Part shown: piece by piece, positions 1-8,927 of the stretch | How the letters are laid out: each line of letters starts with the position of its first letter | Numbering within the stretch: position 1 is the stretch's first letter | Assembly: GCA_023420935.1 (NCBI GenBank) | Contig: JAEZUR010000097.1 | Coordinates: forward strand, 1 to 40,500 | Direction: 5' to 3' | Source of the DNA: Bacillota bacterium | GTDB lineage: Bacteria; Bacillota; Clostridia; Lachnospirales; Lachnospiraceae | DNA: 40,500 bases | Notes under the pieces: generated by a model | Told to the model about the DNA's origin: nothing | What the model saw: the letters and a program-made list of their open reading frames with translations, nothing else | Database searches by the model: none | Position numbers and translations under genes: made by a program

Positions 1-2
1 CT

Positions 3-2051
3 ACAGAAAAATTAACGGAACTTTCTGATGCTGGCAATAAGAATTATTCTGCCACAGATCAAATTGGCAAAACTGGATTAGAAAGTGAATATGAAGAATA
101 CCTTCATGGCACCAATGGTTATGAAGAAGTGTTATTAAATGAGAGTAGGCGAGTTGTAGATATTACAAATCGTGTAGAACCAATTGCTGGAAATGACCTA
201 TATCTTACCATAGATGCAGACTTACAGAAAACATGTTATGATTTGTTAGAGAAGAAAATAGCTGGGATTTTACTTAGCAATATTGTAAATAGTACCAGTG
301 TTGGATCTAAAGGCAAATCATCTGATGATATAAGGATACCAATTTATGATGTGTATTTTGCATTAATTGAAAATACAATTATAGATACTACAGAATTTAA
401 TGATAAAAATGCATCTAATCTAGAAAAACAGGTTTATGAAAAATACTTAACAAAACGCAAATCTGTTTTTAATCAGATTGATTCCATCTTGGCTGTAAGT
501 AGTACGGTTGCCAATAAGGATGCAAGTGAAGAAATGGAAGAATACTTATCCCATATTTATTCTATTTTATTGAAAAACAAAGTGTTATTAAAAGACATCA
601 TTGATGAAGAAGATGAGCAATTTTTAAGATATAAAGATGGTACCATAAGCTTGAGTAAGTTCTTGCAATATGCCATCTCAAATAACTGGGTAGACTTGTC
701 TAAGCTAGATGTTGGTGATGCTTATTATAGCACAGCTGAATTGTATAAGAAATTAATTACGTATACAAAAGAGTTATTAAGCAAAGACGGAGAGTTTAAT
801 AGTATGCTTTACCGAGACCTGATTTATTCTTATAATTTATCAGGAAAAGAAATTTGTCTTTTATTATTCGACCAAGGTGTGTTAGAATATGATGAGGAAG
901 ATATTTCTAAGTTAAGAAATGGTTCAATCTCTCCTTATAGTTTTATGATGGATAAAATTAAAAAATTGGAAATTACACCAGGACAATTAGCATTAGAGCC
1001 TTGCTCTGGTTCCATTGTAATAACAGATGTGAATACAGGTGAAGTTCGAGCATTAGTAACCTATCCAGGTTATGATAATAATAAACTGGCCAACACCATT
1101 GACCCAGAATATTTCACCTCATTAACCAATAGCTTAGCTTTTCCATTTAACAATCGTCCACTTGTAGAAAAGACAGCACCTGGTTCAACCTTTAAAATGC
1201 TTGTATCAGTTGCAGCGTTAGAAGAAGGTGTCGTTGGTACAACGGAAAAAATCTATGATAAAGTGAAGTTTGAAAAAATCGCAAATGGGCCAAAATGTTG
1301 GAGTCCATCTTCACATGGAAACATTGATTTACCACATGCAATCAAAGATTCTTGTAATTATTTCTTCTTCGAAATGGGATGGAGACTTTCTGGTGGAACT
1401 GGAACTTATTATAATAATCAGACCGGTTTGAAAAAATTACAAAAATATGCTAAAATGTTTGGGTTTGATGCTGTATCTGGAATAGAATTACTAGAATATA
1501 AGCCTGAAATATCAACCCAAGATGCCATTAGATCCTCCATTGGACAGGGTAATAACAATTATACCCCATCCCAAATATCTCGTTATTTAACTACAGTGGC
1601 TAACAAAGGTACTTGCTATGATTTAACCATCATAGACCAAGTAAAAAATTTAGAAGGCAAAACTGTATTAGATAATACAGCTAAGATTCATAACAAAGTG
1701 AATATTAAGGATTCTACCTGGTCCTTAGTTCATGAAGGAATGTATCTAGTAGTAAATGATCCAGAGAATGCTATTTCCAGTTTATATAAAGATTTAAAAT
1801 ATAAAGTAGCAGGAAAAACAGGTACGGCACAGGAGAGTAAATCTCAGCCAAACCATGCTTTATTCGTCTCATTTGCACCATATGAAAATCCTGAAATTTC
1901 AATGACGGTAGTTATTCCAAATGGATATAATTCTGCAAACGCAGCTGGATTAGCAAGAGACATTTATAAATATTATTTTAAAGATGGTGACACTAATTCC
2001 GTAGTAAATAGTGAAGTATCTACGCCAGAAGTCGCAAACGTAGGGGATTAA
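3..2051 (+). CDS. Penicillin-binding protein 2-type transpeptidase, 5'-truncated by window edge
   Basis: Class B PBP, a peptidoglycan transpeptidase of the elongation machinery acting outside the membrane. The reading frame is open back to base 3, and the upstream codons read GKTGLESEYEEYLHGTNGY, the conserved PBP dimerisation-domain segment, so the gene starts before the window; the GTG at 129 is not the true start. The transpeptidase domain has SxxK in APGSTFK (Ser codon 1185-1187), SxN as SCN (about 1350), and KTGTA near 1815. A long insert between the N-terminal region and the transpeptidase domain (about 300-960) is typical of clostridial PBP2. The gene is followed 47 bp later by minC and then minDE and a SEDS gene, a common clostridial elongation/division cluster. 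mrdA/pbpA-type assignment is inferred from context. Confidence 0.93.
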   Translation, partial: TEKLTELSDAGNKNYSATDQIGKTGLESEYEEYLHGTNGYEEVLLNESRRVVDITNRVEPIAGNDLYLTIDADLQKTCYDLLEKKIAGILLSNIVNSTSVGSKGKSSDDIRIPIYDVYFALIENTIIDTTEFNDKNASNLEKQVYEKYLTKRKSVFNQIDSILAVSSTVANKDASEEMEEYLSHIYSILLKNKVLLKDIIDEEDEQFLRYKDGTISLSKFLQYAISNNWVDLSKLDVGDAYYSTAELYKKLITYTKELLSKDGEFNSMLYRDLIYSYNLSGKEICLLLFDQGVLEYDEEDISKLRNGSISPYSFMMDKIKKLEITPGQLALEPCSGSIVITDVNTGEVRALVTYPGYDNNKLANTIDPEYFTSLTNSLAFPFNNRPLVEKTAPGSTFKMLVSVAALEEGVVGTTEKIYDKVKFEKIANGPKCWSPSSHGNIDLPHAIKDSCNYFFFEMGWRLSGGTGTYYNNQTGLKKLQKYAKMFGFDAVSGIELLEYKPEISTQDAIRSSIGQGNNNYTPSQISRYLTTVANKGTCYDLTIIDQVKNLEGKTVLDNTAKIHNKVNIKDSTWSLVHEGMYLVVNDPENAISSLYKDLKYKVAGKTGTAQESKSQPNHALFVSFAPYENPEISMTVVIPNGYNSANAAGLARDIYKYYFKDGDTNSVVNSEVSTPEVANVGD

Positions 2052-2098
2052 CGAAAGGAATTATGGATATCATAGAATAGCAGATTGGAGTAAACAGT

Positions 2099-2767
2099 AT
2101 GAATAATTCAGTAATGATAAAAGGCAATAAATCTGGTATTATTGTTGTGTTAGATAAGGACATGGCTTTTACTGAGTTGAAAGAAAACATTGCAGCCAAA
2201 TTTAGTGAGTCTGCAAAATTTCTTGGCAATGCTAAAATGGCAATCAGCTTTGAGGGGAGAGAACTTTCTACTGAAGAGCAACGAGAAATTTTAGATGTAA
2301 TTGGAGAAAATTCTGATTTAAACATTCTTTGTATTGTTGATTTGAATGAACGGCATGAAGAAGTATTTCAGAAAAGTTTAAATGAAAAACTTTTGGAATT
2401 AAACTCCAATACAGGTCAATTTTATAAGGGGAATCTCCGCTCAGGTCAGGTACTTGAGGTTGAAACGAGTATTATAATCATTGGAGATGTAAATCCAGGT
2501 GCCAAAGTAGTATCAAAGGGCAATGTAATTGTGTTAGGTGCGCTAAAAGGAAATGTTTTTGCAGGTGCCACTGGTAATGATAAAGCATTTGTCGTAGCGT
2601 TGGAAATGAAACCAGTACAGATAAGAATCTCTGACATTATTGCAAGAGCACCGGATAAACCGGCGAAAGAAACTACCAAAGAAACAAAAATTGCCTTTGT
2701 AGAAGATGGGAACATTTATATTGAACCATTGAACAAAGATGTTTTAAATGATATTAACTTATATTAA
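2099..2767 (+). CDS. minC: Septum site-determining protein MinC
   Basis: Inhibitor of FtsZ assembly that works with MinD to block division away from midcell. The 222-residue product has a variable N-terminal domain (1-100) and a clear C-terminal beta-helix domain with LRSGQVLEVETSIIIIGDV, NPGAKVVSKGNVIVLGALKG and VFAGATGNDKAFVVAL. Length fits the family. The ATG at 2099 follows a weak ribosome site (TTGGAG). It lies directly upstream of minD (19 bp gap) and minE, which confirms the call. Confidence 0.95.
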   Translation: MNNSVMIKGNKSGIIVVLDKDMAFTELKENIAAKFSESAKFLGNAKMAISFEGRELSTEEQREILDVIGENSDLNILCIVDLNERHEEVFQKSLNEKLLELNSNTGQFYKGNLRSGQVLEVETSIIIIGDVNPGAKVVSKGNVIVLGALKGNVFAGATGNDKAFVVALEMKPVQIRISDIIARAPDKPAKETTKETKIAFVEDGNIYIEPLNKDVLNDINLY

Positions 2768-2786
2768 AAAAGTTGGAGGAAACATA

Positions 2787-3578
2787 ATGGGTGAAGTAAT
2801 TGTAATTACATCTGGTAAGGGTGGAGTTGGTAAAACAACAACAACTGCTAATGTTGGAACTGGATTAGCAAAATTGGACAAAAAGGTTGTATTAATAGAT
2901 ACTGATATAGGATTAAGAAATCTAGATGTAGTAATGGGTCTAGAAAATCGTATTGTATATAATCTGGTTGATGTTGTAGAAGGAAATTGTCGTATTAAAC
3001 AGGCTTTAATAAAAGATAAAAGATATCCAAATTTATATTTATTACCATCAGCGCAAACAAGAGATAAAACAGCAGTAACTCCAGAACAAATGAAGAAATT
3101 AGCTGATGAATTAAGAGACGAGTTTGATTACATACTAATGGATTGTCCTGCAGGTATTGAGCAAGGCTTTAAAAATGCAATAGCAGGTGCTGATAGTGCT
3201 TTAGTTGTTACGACACCTGAAGTTTCAGCAGTTCGTGATGCTGACCGTATCATTGGTCTTTTGGAAGCCAATGAAATGAAGCAGACACATTTAATTGTTA
3301 ACCGTTTAAGACCAGATATGGTAAAACGTGGAGACATGATGTCAAGCGATGATGTTGTAGAGATTCTTGCAGTAGATTTAATTGGTGTGGTTCCAGATGA
3401 TGAAAATATTGTAGTGTCAACCAATCAAGGTGAACCTTTAGTTGGTTCTGATACCCTTGCTGGACAAGCTTATATGAATATTTGTCGTCGTATTATAGGA
3501 GAAGAAGTACCTCTTCTTGATTTAAATGGAAAAACAGGTTTAATGCAGAGATTAGCCAGCATTTTCAAAAAGAATTAA
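2787..3578 (+). CDS. minD: Septum site-determining ATPase MinD
   Basis: ParA/MinD-family membrane-associated ATPase that recruits MinC and is displaced by MinE. The deviant Walker A is visible at the N-terminus (SGKGGVGKTTTTANVG), followed by the switch DTDIGLRNLDVVMG and DYILMDCPAGIE. The C-terminus (GLMQRLASIFKKN) is the amphipathic membrane-targeting helix. I chose ATG 2787 (MGEVIVITSGKGG), preceded by TTGGAGGAAACATA; a longer frame to 2748 would overlap minC and add residues not seen in the family. 263 residues, normal length. Followed by minE 12 bp downstream. Confidence 0.97.
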   Translation: MGEVIVITSGKGGVGKTTTTANVGTGLAKLDKKVVLIDTDIGLRNLDVVMGLENRIVYNLVDVVEGNCRIKQALIKDKRYPNLYLLPSAQTRDKTAVTPEQMKKLADELRDEFDYILMDCPAGIEQGFKNAIAGADSALVVTTPEVSAVRDADRIIGLLEANEMKQTHLIVNRLRPDMVKRGDMMSSDDVVEILAVDLIGVVPDDENIVVSTNQGEPLVGSDTLAGQAYMNICRRIIGEEVPLLDLNGKTGLMQRLASIFKKN

Positions 3579-3590
3579 GGAGGGTAAGCA

Positions 3591-3866
3591 ATGAGTTTAG
3601 CAGATTTCTTTAAGAAAAAGTCGTCCGGTAATGTGGCGAAAGATCGATTGAAATTAGTTTTAGTATCAGATAGAGCCAACTGTTCACCTGAATTGATGGA
3701 ACAGATAAAAAATGACATAATTAATGTGATTTCAAAATATGTTGAAATTGATGCAGAAGGTTTAGATATTAAAATTACACAAACGGAATCAGAAGGAAAT
3801 AATGGTACAGTTCCAGCATTATACGCGAATATACCAATTAAAGACCTAAAGAGTTCCAAAAAATAA
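3591..3866 (+). CDS. minE: Cell division topological specificity factor MinE
   Basis: Small partner (91 aa) that stimulates MinD ATPase and sets up pole-to-pole oscillation. The N-terminal amphipathic segment MSLADFFKKKSSGNVAKDRL and the following KLVLVSDRANCSPELMEQIK match the MinD-binding region; residues 45-85 form the topological-specificity domain (DIKITQ...VPALYANIPI). Ribosome site AAGGAGGGTAAGC precedes the ATG. Presence of MinE alongside DivIVA (gene near 11.3 kb) means both pole-marking systems are encoded here. Confidence 0.95.
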   Translation: MSLADFFKKKSSGNVAKDRLKLVLVSDRANCSPELMEQIKNDIINVISKYVEIDAEGLDIKITQTESEGNNGTVPALYANIPIKDLKSSKK

Positions 3867-3878
3867 GGATGGAGTTTG

Positions 3879-5033
3879 ATGTTCAATTTTAAACAATATG
3901 ACTGGAAACGATATAATATATCGTTAGTCATTGTAGTTATTGTTTTGTGTATCATTAGTGCGTTTATTGTTAGGTTAGCTGGTGGAGAAGCAGATGGAGC
4001 TAGTTTTTTCAAAAGACAACTATTTGGTTTGATTTTTGGACTTTTTATTATTGCATTTGTTTCTATTTTAGATTATCATTTTATATGTAGATTTGTTATA
4101 TTTTATTATATAGTAGGAACAATATTAGTTGCCGCTACCAGATTCACGCCTTTAGGAACTGATTTAGGTACTAATTCTTGGCGTTGGCTGGATTTGGGTT
4201 TTATGAATCTACAACCATCCGAGCTATGTAAAATAATATTAATCTTAACACTGGCTGTATTTTTTACCAATACGAGAGAAAAAATGGATAAATTTTCAAC
4301 CCTCTTTATTGGAGTTTTCATAATGGCAATACCGACTGCGTTTATATTAATGCACTCAAATCTGTCCTCAGCTTTAGTTATGATGTTTATATTTGCTATG
4401 ATGGTATTTGCGGCAGGCATTAGTTATAAAATTATATTACCGATTTTTTTAATTGGAGCACCAATAAGTGTTGCTTTATTTTGGTATATTCAACAACCAT
4501 ATCAGAAGTTGTTGACTAAATATCAGGCTGGTCGAATTCTAGGATTTTTAAATCCTGAAGAAAATGCATCGGGTATTATGTACCAACAGAATCATTCTGT
4601 AGATGCAATTGGATCAGGAAGAGTGTATGGTAAATTAATTTTAGAGAACACTGGTGTTAGAAATTATAATTACGTGGATGTTAGAGAGAGTGATTTTATA
4701 TTCTCCGTTATTGGAGAAGAACTTGGTTTTATAGGAAGTTGCTTTATCATCGGATTATTAGTAATTATTATTGTGAAATGTTTTCTGACTGCCCGTAAAG
4801 CGAAAGACTATACAGGAATGTTAATTGCAATAGGAATAGCATCCATGTTAATGTTTCAGGTGTTCGCTAATGTTGGGGTAGCAACTCGTATTCTGCCAAA
4901 CACAGGTTTACCATTGCCATTTTTAAGTTATGGATTAAGTTCTATGCTAAGTAGTATGATTAGCATAGGTTTAGTAATTAATGTAGGGCTGCAATCATCG
5001 AAGAATTCATACGGTGGTTATGCAGCAAGATAA
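3879..5033 (+). CDS. rodA: SEDS-family peptidoglycan polymerase (RodA/FtsW type)
   Basis: Multi-pass membrane glycosyltransferase that polymerises lipid II together with a class B PBP. The 384-residue protein has about ten hydrophobic segments and family motifs: SWRWLDLGFMNLQPSELCK near residue 100, the large loop with QQNHSVDAIGSG, DFIFSVIGEELGF, and LPNTGLPLPFLSYGLSS near the C-terminus. ATG 3879 is preferred over TTG 3876 because GGATGGAG sits at the right distance. Its position in an operon with a PBP2 and minCDE suggests RodA rather than FtsW; this choice is inference. Confidence 0.92.
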   Translation: MFNFKQYDWKRYNISLVIVVIVLCIISAFIVRLAGGEADGASFFKRQLFGLIFGLFIIAFVSILDYHFICRFVIFYYIVGTILVAATRFTPLGTDLGTNSWRWLDLGFMNLQPSELCKIILILTLAVFFTNTREKMDKFSTLFIGVFIMAIPTAFILMHSNLSSALVMMFIFAMMVFAAGISYKIILPIFLIGAPISVALFWYIQQPYQKLLTKYQAGRILGFLNPEENASGIMYQQNHSVDAIGSGRVYGKLILENTGVRNYNYVDVRESDFIFSVIGEELGFIGSCFIIGLLVIIIVKCFLTARKAKDYTGMLIAIGIASMLMFQVFANVGVATRILPNTGLPLPFLSYGLSSMLSSMISIGLVINVGLQSSKNSYGGYAAR

Positions 5034-5055
5034 ATATTGAAGGGGGTAAAAATCC

Positions 5056-5454
5056 ATGAATATTGGAATGATTGCACATGATGCTAAGAAAAAATTAATG
5101 CAAAACTTTTGCATTGCATATCGAGGAATTCTTAGTAAAAATGAAATTTATGCAACCGGAACAACTGGACGACTCATTGAAGAAGTAACAAATCTTAATG
5201 TGCATAAATACTTAGCGGGACATTTAGGAGGAGAACAACAATTAGGTTCTCAAATCGAACACAACCAGATTGACTTAGTGATATTCTTACGTGATCCATT
5301 GTCTCCCAAATCACACGAACCAGATGTTAATAATGTTGTTCAATTGTGTGATACACACAACATCCCACTTGCAACCAATGTTGCAACAGCTGAATTATTA
5401 ATTAAGGCGTTAGATCGCGGTGATTTGGATTGGAGAGAGATTCTTAAATCTTAA
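5056..5454 (+). CDS. mgsA: Methylglyoxal synthase
   Basis: Converts dihydroxyacetone phosphate to methylglyoxal and phosphate, a bypass of lower glycolysis. The 132-residue protein shows IAHD at 6-9, the phosphate-binding YATGTTG at 32-38, DLVIFLRDPLSPKSHEPDV, and PLATNVATAE. The catalytic-base motif normally GGDQQ reads GGEQQ here (Glu60, codon 5233-5235), and the usual SGP before it is AGH; an Asp-to-Glu change at the base could alter activity. It is 22 bp after rodA with ribosome site GAAGGGGG, as in other Clostridia where mgsA trails the min/rodA cluster. Confidence 0.93.
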   Translation: MNIGMIAHDAKKKLMQNFCIAYRGILSKNEIYATGTTGRLIEEVTNLNVHKYLAGHLGGEQQLGSQIEHNQIDLVIFLRDPLSPKSHEPDVNNVVQLCDTHNIPLATNVATAELLIKALDRGDLDWREILKS

Positions 5455-5475
5455 TCTGCTGGAAGGGTTTTTCAT

Positions 5476-6444
5476 ATGAAGAAAAGAATATATACTTTGA
5501 TTTTAGTTGCAGCTATCTTAACGGGCTGTCAGAACTCAGATGATAAACTGTTACCTTTTCCATCAGAAGATAACACAACAACATACTCAGAGACTAATAA
5601 CAGAGAAGAATTGACAAGTGAATTATTTGCTAAAAACTTGTGTGTTGTACCATTAGATAGCAAAATTGAGGAAGACAATAATTTAACTGCGATTTCTACT
5701 TTGATATTTGATACAACAGATCAAAAGATTCTCTACGAAGATAATATTTATAAAAAAATATATCCTGCAAGTATAACTAAGATAATGACAGCCTTAGTTA
5801 CTTTGAAATATGCTGATTTATCAGATACCGTAACAGTTAGTAAAAATGCAGCGAATATTACGGAACCAGGAGCTAAATTATGTGGTTTTAAAGAAGGGGA
5901 TCAGATTAAACTAGAGGCTCTCCTCACTGCATTTTTAGTTTATTCCGGTAACGATGCAGGTGTCGCTATTGCGGAACATATAGCAGGAAGTGTAGAAAAT
6001 TTTGCTGATATGATGAACGAAGAAGCCAAAGCAGTTGGGGCTGTGGATTCTCATTTTGTTAATCCTCATGGTTTACATGATGATAATCATTATACAACAG
6101 CGTATGACATTTACCTAATCTTCAATGAATTAACACATTATGATACTTTTTTAAAGATTATAAATAATGGTATTGTAGCTATCTCATATCAAAATGCAGA
6201 TGGTGATAAAGTTGATAAGGCTTTTCAGAGTACGAACCGTTACTTAAATGGTAAAATGGATCCGCCGAAAGGAATTACTGTGTTAGGTGGTAAAACGGGA
6301 ACAACCAACAAAGCAGGTTCTTGTTTGGTCTTATATAGCCAAGATAAAAATGACCATAATTATATCTCTATTGTTTTAAAAGCAGATAATGGAAATGATT
6401 TATTTGCTCAGATGACACATCTACTTCAGTTAATAAAGCCATAA
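5476..6444 (+). CDS. D-alanyl-D-alanine carboxypeptidase (peptidase S11), lipoprotein
   Basis: Penicillin-binding carboxypeptidase that trims the terminal D-Ala from peptidoglycan stem peptides, anchored outside the membrane. The N-terminus is a lipoprotein signal with lipobox ILTGC (Cys18). Active-site motifs are present in order: S99-I-T-K102, S157-G-N159 and K273-T-G275. At 322 residues it lacks the long C-terminal membrane-anchor region of DacA, consistent with lipid anchoring at the N-terminus instead. Close spacing to mgsA (21 bp) suggests the end of the wall/division operon, and a terminator follows. Confidence 0.92.
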   Translation: MKKRIYTLILVAAILTGCQNSDDKLLPFPSEDNTTTYSETNNREELTSELFAKNLCVVPLDSKIEEDNNLTAISTLIFDTTDQKILYEDNIYKKIYPASITKIMTALVTLKYADLSDTVTVSKNAANITEPGAKLCGFKEGDQIKLEALLTAFLVYSGNDAGVAIAEHIAGSVENFADMMNEEAKAVGAVDSHFVNPHGLHDDNHYTTAYDIYLIFNELTHYDTFLKIINNGIVAISYQNADGDKVDKAFQSTNRYLNGKMDPPKGITVLGGKTGTTNKAGSCLVLYSQDKNDHNYISIVLKADNGNDLFAQMTHLLQLIKP

Positions 6445-6465
6445 ATTAAATAAGGAAGAATCTTG

Positions 6466-6502
6466 AAATTCACTGAAATACCAGTTGTATTTTAGTGAAT
6501 TT
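6466..6502 (+). terminator. Rho-independent terminator after the carboxypeptidase gene
   Basis: A 15-bp stem (6466-6480 with 6488-6502, one G:U pair) and 7-nt loop, running into a T-rich stretch. It probably ends the PBP2-minCDE-rodA-mgsA-dac operon. Confidence 0.75.
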
Positions 6503-6611
6503 TATACTATAATTGATTCATACCAAAACATAATTTATGCATATAATACAATTGTACACGATATTTTTTTATGCAAAAAGAGTATCGTAGAACCTGAAGG
6601 AGGAGATTACA

Positions 6612-7031
6612 ATGATACAGATTATTGCAGGCGAAAAGGGTAAAGGTAAAACGAAGATTCTGATTAGCAAAGTTAATGAAGAAATACTAGATGCTAAGGG
6701 TGATGTTGTTTATCTTGACAAGAACAACAAGCATATGTATGAGTTAAGTAATAAGGTTCGATTAATTAATGCAAAAGATTTTCTGATTGGCAATTCAGAT
6801 GAGTTTATTGGTTTTATATGTGGTATACTTTCACAAGACAGTGATGTGGAGAAGATATATGTGGATAGTTTCTTAAATGTTGCTTGTATTAAAGAAGAAG
6901 AAGTAGAAACTGTTTTCAAGAAATTAGATCATATTTCAGATAAGTTTCATGTTGATTTTATCATTAGTGTTTCGTTGAATAAAAGGCAAATAGCAGACAG
7001 TTTACATAAGGACATTATCTTTGCTTTATAA
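6612..7031 (+). CDS. Small P-loop protein of unknown function
   Basis: A 139-residue protein with a perfect Walker A at the N-terminus (IIAGEKGKGKTKIL, residues 4-17). A likely Walker B-type strand is EKIYVDSFLNVA (about residues 80-90). The core looks like a minimal nucleotide-binding fold without added domains; there are no membrane segments. The ribosome site GAAGGAGG precedes the ATG by 8 nt. It is monocistronic, between terminators, and sits between two cell-envelope/division clusters. Function not recognised; an ATP/GTP-binding role is inferred from the motif only. Confidence 0.75.
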   Translation: MIQIIAGEKGKGKTKILISKVNEEILDAKGDVVYLDKNNKHMYELSNKVRLINAKDFLIGNSDEFIGFICGILSQDSDVEKIYVDSFLNVACIKEEEVETVFKKLDHISDKFHVDFIISVSLNKRQIADSLHKDIIFAL

Positions 7032-7060
7032 TAGATTAAGTACTATTAAAACATAATAAA

Positions 7061-7107
7061 ATGGTTGTGAATGTATATCTTATTTATACATTCACAACCA
7101 TTTTTTT
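7061..7107. terminator. Bidirectional terminator
   Basis: A perfect 17-bp stem (7061-7077 with 7085-7101) with a 7-nt loop and a T run on both strands (TTTTTTT after it; the preceding A-rich stretch serves the other strand). It separates the convergent P-loop gene and DUF378 gene. Confidence 0.9.
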
Positions 7108-7109
7108 GA

Positions 7110-7313
7110 CTATCTTGAGGATTCTCTGATTCTTCCGAAATAGCTGATTGCATATAAACCTGCAATACCTACGATGGAATAAACAATTCTTGTCATTAAT
7201 GTCATGTCACCAAAGATTAATTTCACTAAATCAAAATTTAAGAATCCGATTAAACCCCAATTAATTGCACCGATAATCACAATAATAAGTGCGATATAAT
7301 CTATTGTTTTCAA
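7110..7313 (-). CDS. DUF378 (YuzA-like) small membrane protein
   Basis: Two-helix membrane protein of 67 residues. The DUF378 signature is clear: IDYIALIIVIIGAINWGLIGF then LNFDLVKLIFGDM and a second hydrophobic helix RIVYSIVGIAGLYAIS. I chose TTG at 7313 because GGAGG (7326-7322) is 8 nt before it; the ATG at 7319 is only 2 nt from the ribosome site and the ATG at 7337 lies upstream of it. Starting at the TTG also gives the usual family N-terminus MKTIDYIAL. Role unknown. Confidence 0.85.
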   Translation of the reverse strand: MKTIDYIALIIVIIGAINWGLIGFLNFDLVKLIFGDMTLMTRIVYSIVGIAGLYAISYFGRIRESSR

Positions 7314-7524
7314 ATTCATTACCTCCTTTATGTTCATTCCATATTATTACCTACGCTGAAACTTTTATTCATTTGTTCTATGAATTTTTCTGAAATATGT
7401 TAATTTAGGGCTTTAAAAAACTGACAAAAATAAGTATAATGAATACGGAAGGTTATACATCATGTTAAATCCATGTTTTATATGATGATACCTACAAATG
7501 AGAGTCATTTTGGGAGGTAATTTT

Positions 7525-8913
7525 TTGAGTCAGAATAATCGAAGAGTTGTAAAATATCGAAAACCAATTCGCATTAATATAGGCGTAATTGTTTTTATGA
7601 TTATTTTTCTATATATTGTTGTGATAACCTTTCAGTATTTCAATAAAGAACATATTACAATATATGAAGTAACTGAAAAAAGTATTGCTGATGATAATAC
7701 ATGTTATGGAGTTATCTTACGTGATGAAACCTTGGTAAATACCAGTGAAGCAGGTTATATTAATTATTACGTTGGCGATGGAGAAAAAATAGCCAAAAAC
7801 TCAACTGTATACACGGTTGATAGCAGTGGAGAAGTTTATGATATGTTGGCAGGGAGTGAAAATGAGAATGAACTCACAAAAGAAGACTCCCAAAAGATAC
7901 GAAATAATATTTCTTCTTTTCAGAACAATTTTACAGAAAGCAATTTTAGTCAAGTGGAAGATTTTAAGTATGACATCGAAAATACCATTTTAGAATTAAC
8001 CAATGTAAATATGCTTTCTAATCTAAATACAATTTTGCAAGAAAATGAAAGCAGTAATTCATTCCAAGTAGTGAAGGCGGCTCAAAGCGGAATCATATCA
8101 TATTCTATGGATGGTCTGGAAGATCTGACTGTAGATCAGATAAACAAAAAAACATTTGAACAGAAAGAAGATCACAGAAAGCAACTTAGGACAAGCAAAG
8201 CGGTCGAAATTGGAAGTCCTGTATATAAACTGGTCACAAGCGAAGACTGGTCTATAATTATCCCACTTACCTCGGAGCAATATAAAAAAGTATCGGATAA
8301 AGATGTTGTGACCATTGCATTTGCAAAAGATAATCTAACTACCAAAGCATCTATTTCAACTTTTCAGAAAAGTAACGTTTACTATGCAAAGCTTGATTTA
8401 AATAAATACATGATTCGATTTTTAGATGATCGTTTCATTGAGGTTGAGTTGATTATCAATTCTGCAGAAGGGCTCAAAATACCAGTATCATCCATCCTTA
8501 AGAAAAAGTTTTATCAAGTACCACTTTCTTATTTTACAGAAGGCGGTGATTCTGGGGATAACGGGCTAGTAAAGGAAATCTACAGTAACAATGGGGAAGT
8601 GGAATATGAGTTTACCGAAGTTGATATGTATTATAAGGATGAAGAATATGGATATGTTGATTCTCACTTGTTTAAAGCAGGAGACTGGATTCGTAATGCC
8701 CAGACACAGGATCGTTATCAGATAAAGGATACTAAAACACTGGAAGGTGTTTATAACGTAAATAAAGGTTATTGCGTCTTTCGAAGGATTGAAAAAGAAT
8801 ACGAGAACCAAGAGTATTGTATTGTGAAAGCAGATACTCAATTTGGTCTCTCCGTTTATGATCACATCGTCGTAAATGCAGATATGATAAAAGACAAAGA
8901 TATTATCTATTAA
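7525..8913 (+). CDS. HlyD-like membrane-anchored protein of the division cluster
   Basis: A 462-residue protein with one N-terminal transmembrane helix (about residues 20-42, VIVFMIIFLYIVVITF) and a large extracytoplasmic part. After the helix come strands like those of membrane-fusion (HlyD) proteins: GVILRDETLVNTSEAGYINYYVGDGEKIAKNSTVYTV, then a coil of about 100 residues and further beta segments. TTG 7525 is the likely start (GGGAGG 7 nt upstream). No ABC transporter partner is adjacent; instead it is 14 bp before yggS and heads the sepF-yggT-ylmH-divIVA cluster. A structural role at the division site is inferred from context, not shown. Confidence 0.8.
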   Translation: MSQNNRRVVKYRKPIRINIGVIVFMIIFLYIVVITFQYFNKEHITIYEVTEKSIADDNTCYGVILRDETLVNTSEAGYINYYVGDGEKIAKNSTVYTVDSSGEVYDMLAGSENENELTKEDSQKIRNNISSFQNNFTESNFSQVEDFKYDIENTILELTNVNMLSNLNTILQENESSNSFQVVKAAQSGIISYSMDGLEDLTVDQINKKTFEQKEDHRKQLRTSKAVEIGSPVYKLVTSEDWSIIIPLTSEQYKKVSDKDVVTIAFAKDNLTTKASISTFQKSNVYYAKLDLNKYMIRFLDDRFIEVELIINSAEGLKIPVSSILKKKFYQVPLSYFTEGGDSGDNGLVKEIYSNNGEVEYEFTEVDMYYKDEEYGYVDSHLFKAGDWIRNAQTQDRYQIKDTKTLEGVYNVNKGYCVFRRIEKEYENQEYCIVKADTQFGLSVYDHIVVNADMIKDKDIIY

Positions 8914-8927
8914 AAAGGAGTTATTAC

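Noticed and set aside
129..131. GTG at 129 as the start of the PBP2 gene
   Set aside because: The frame is open upstream to the window edge and encodes conserved PBP sequence (GKTGLESEYEEYLHG), so the true start lies outside.
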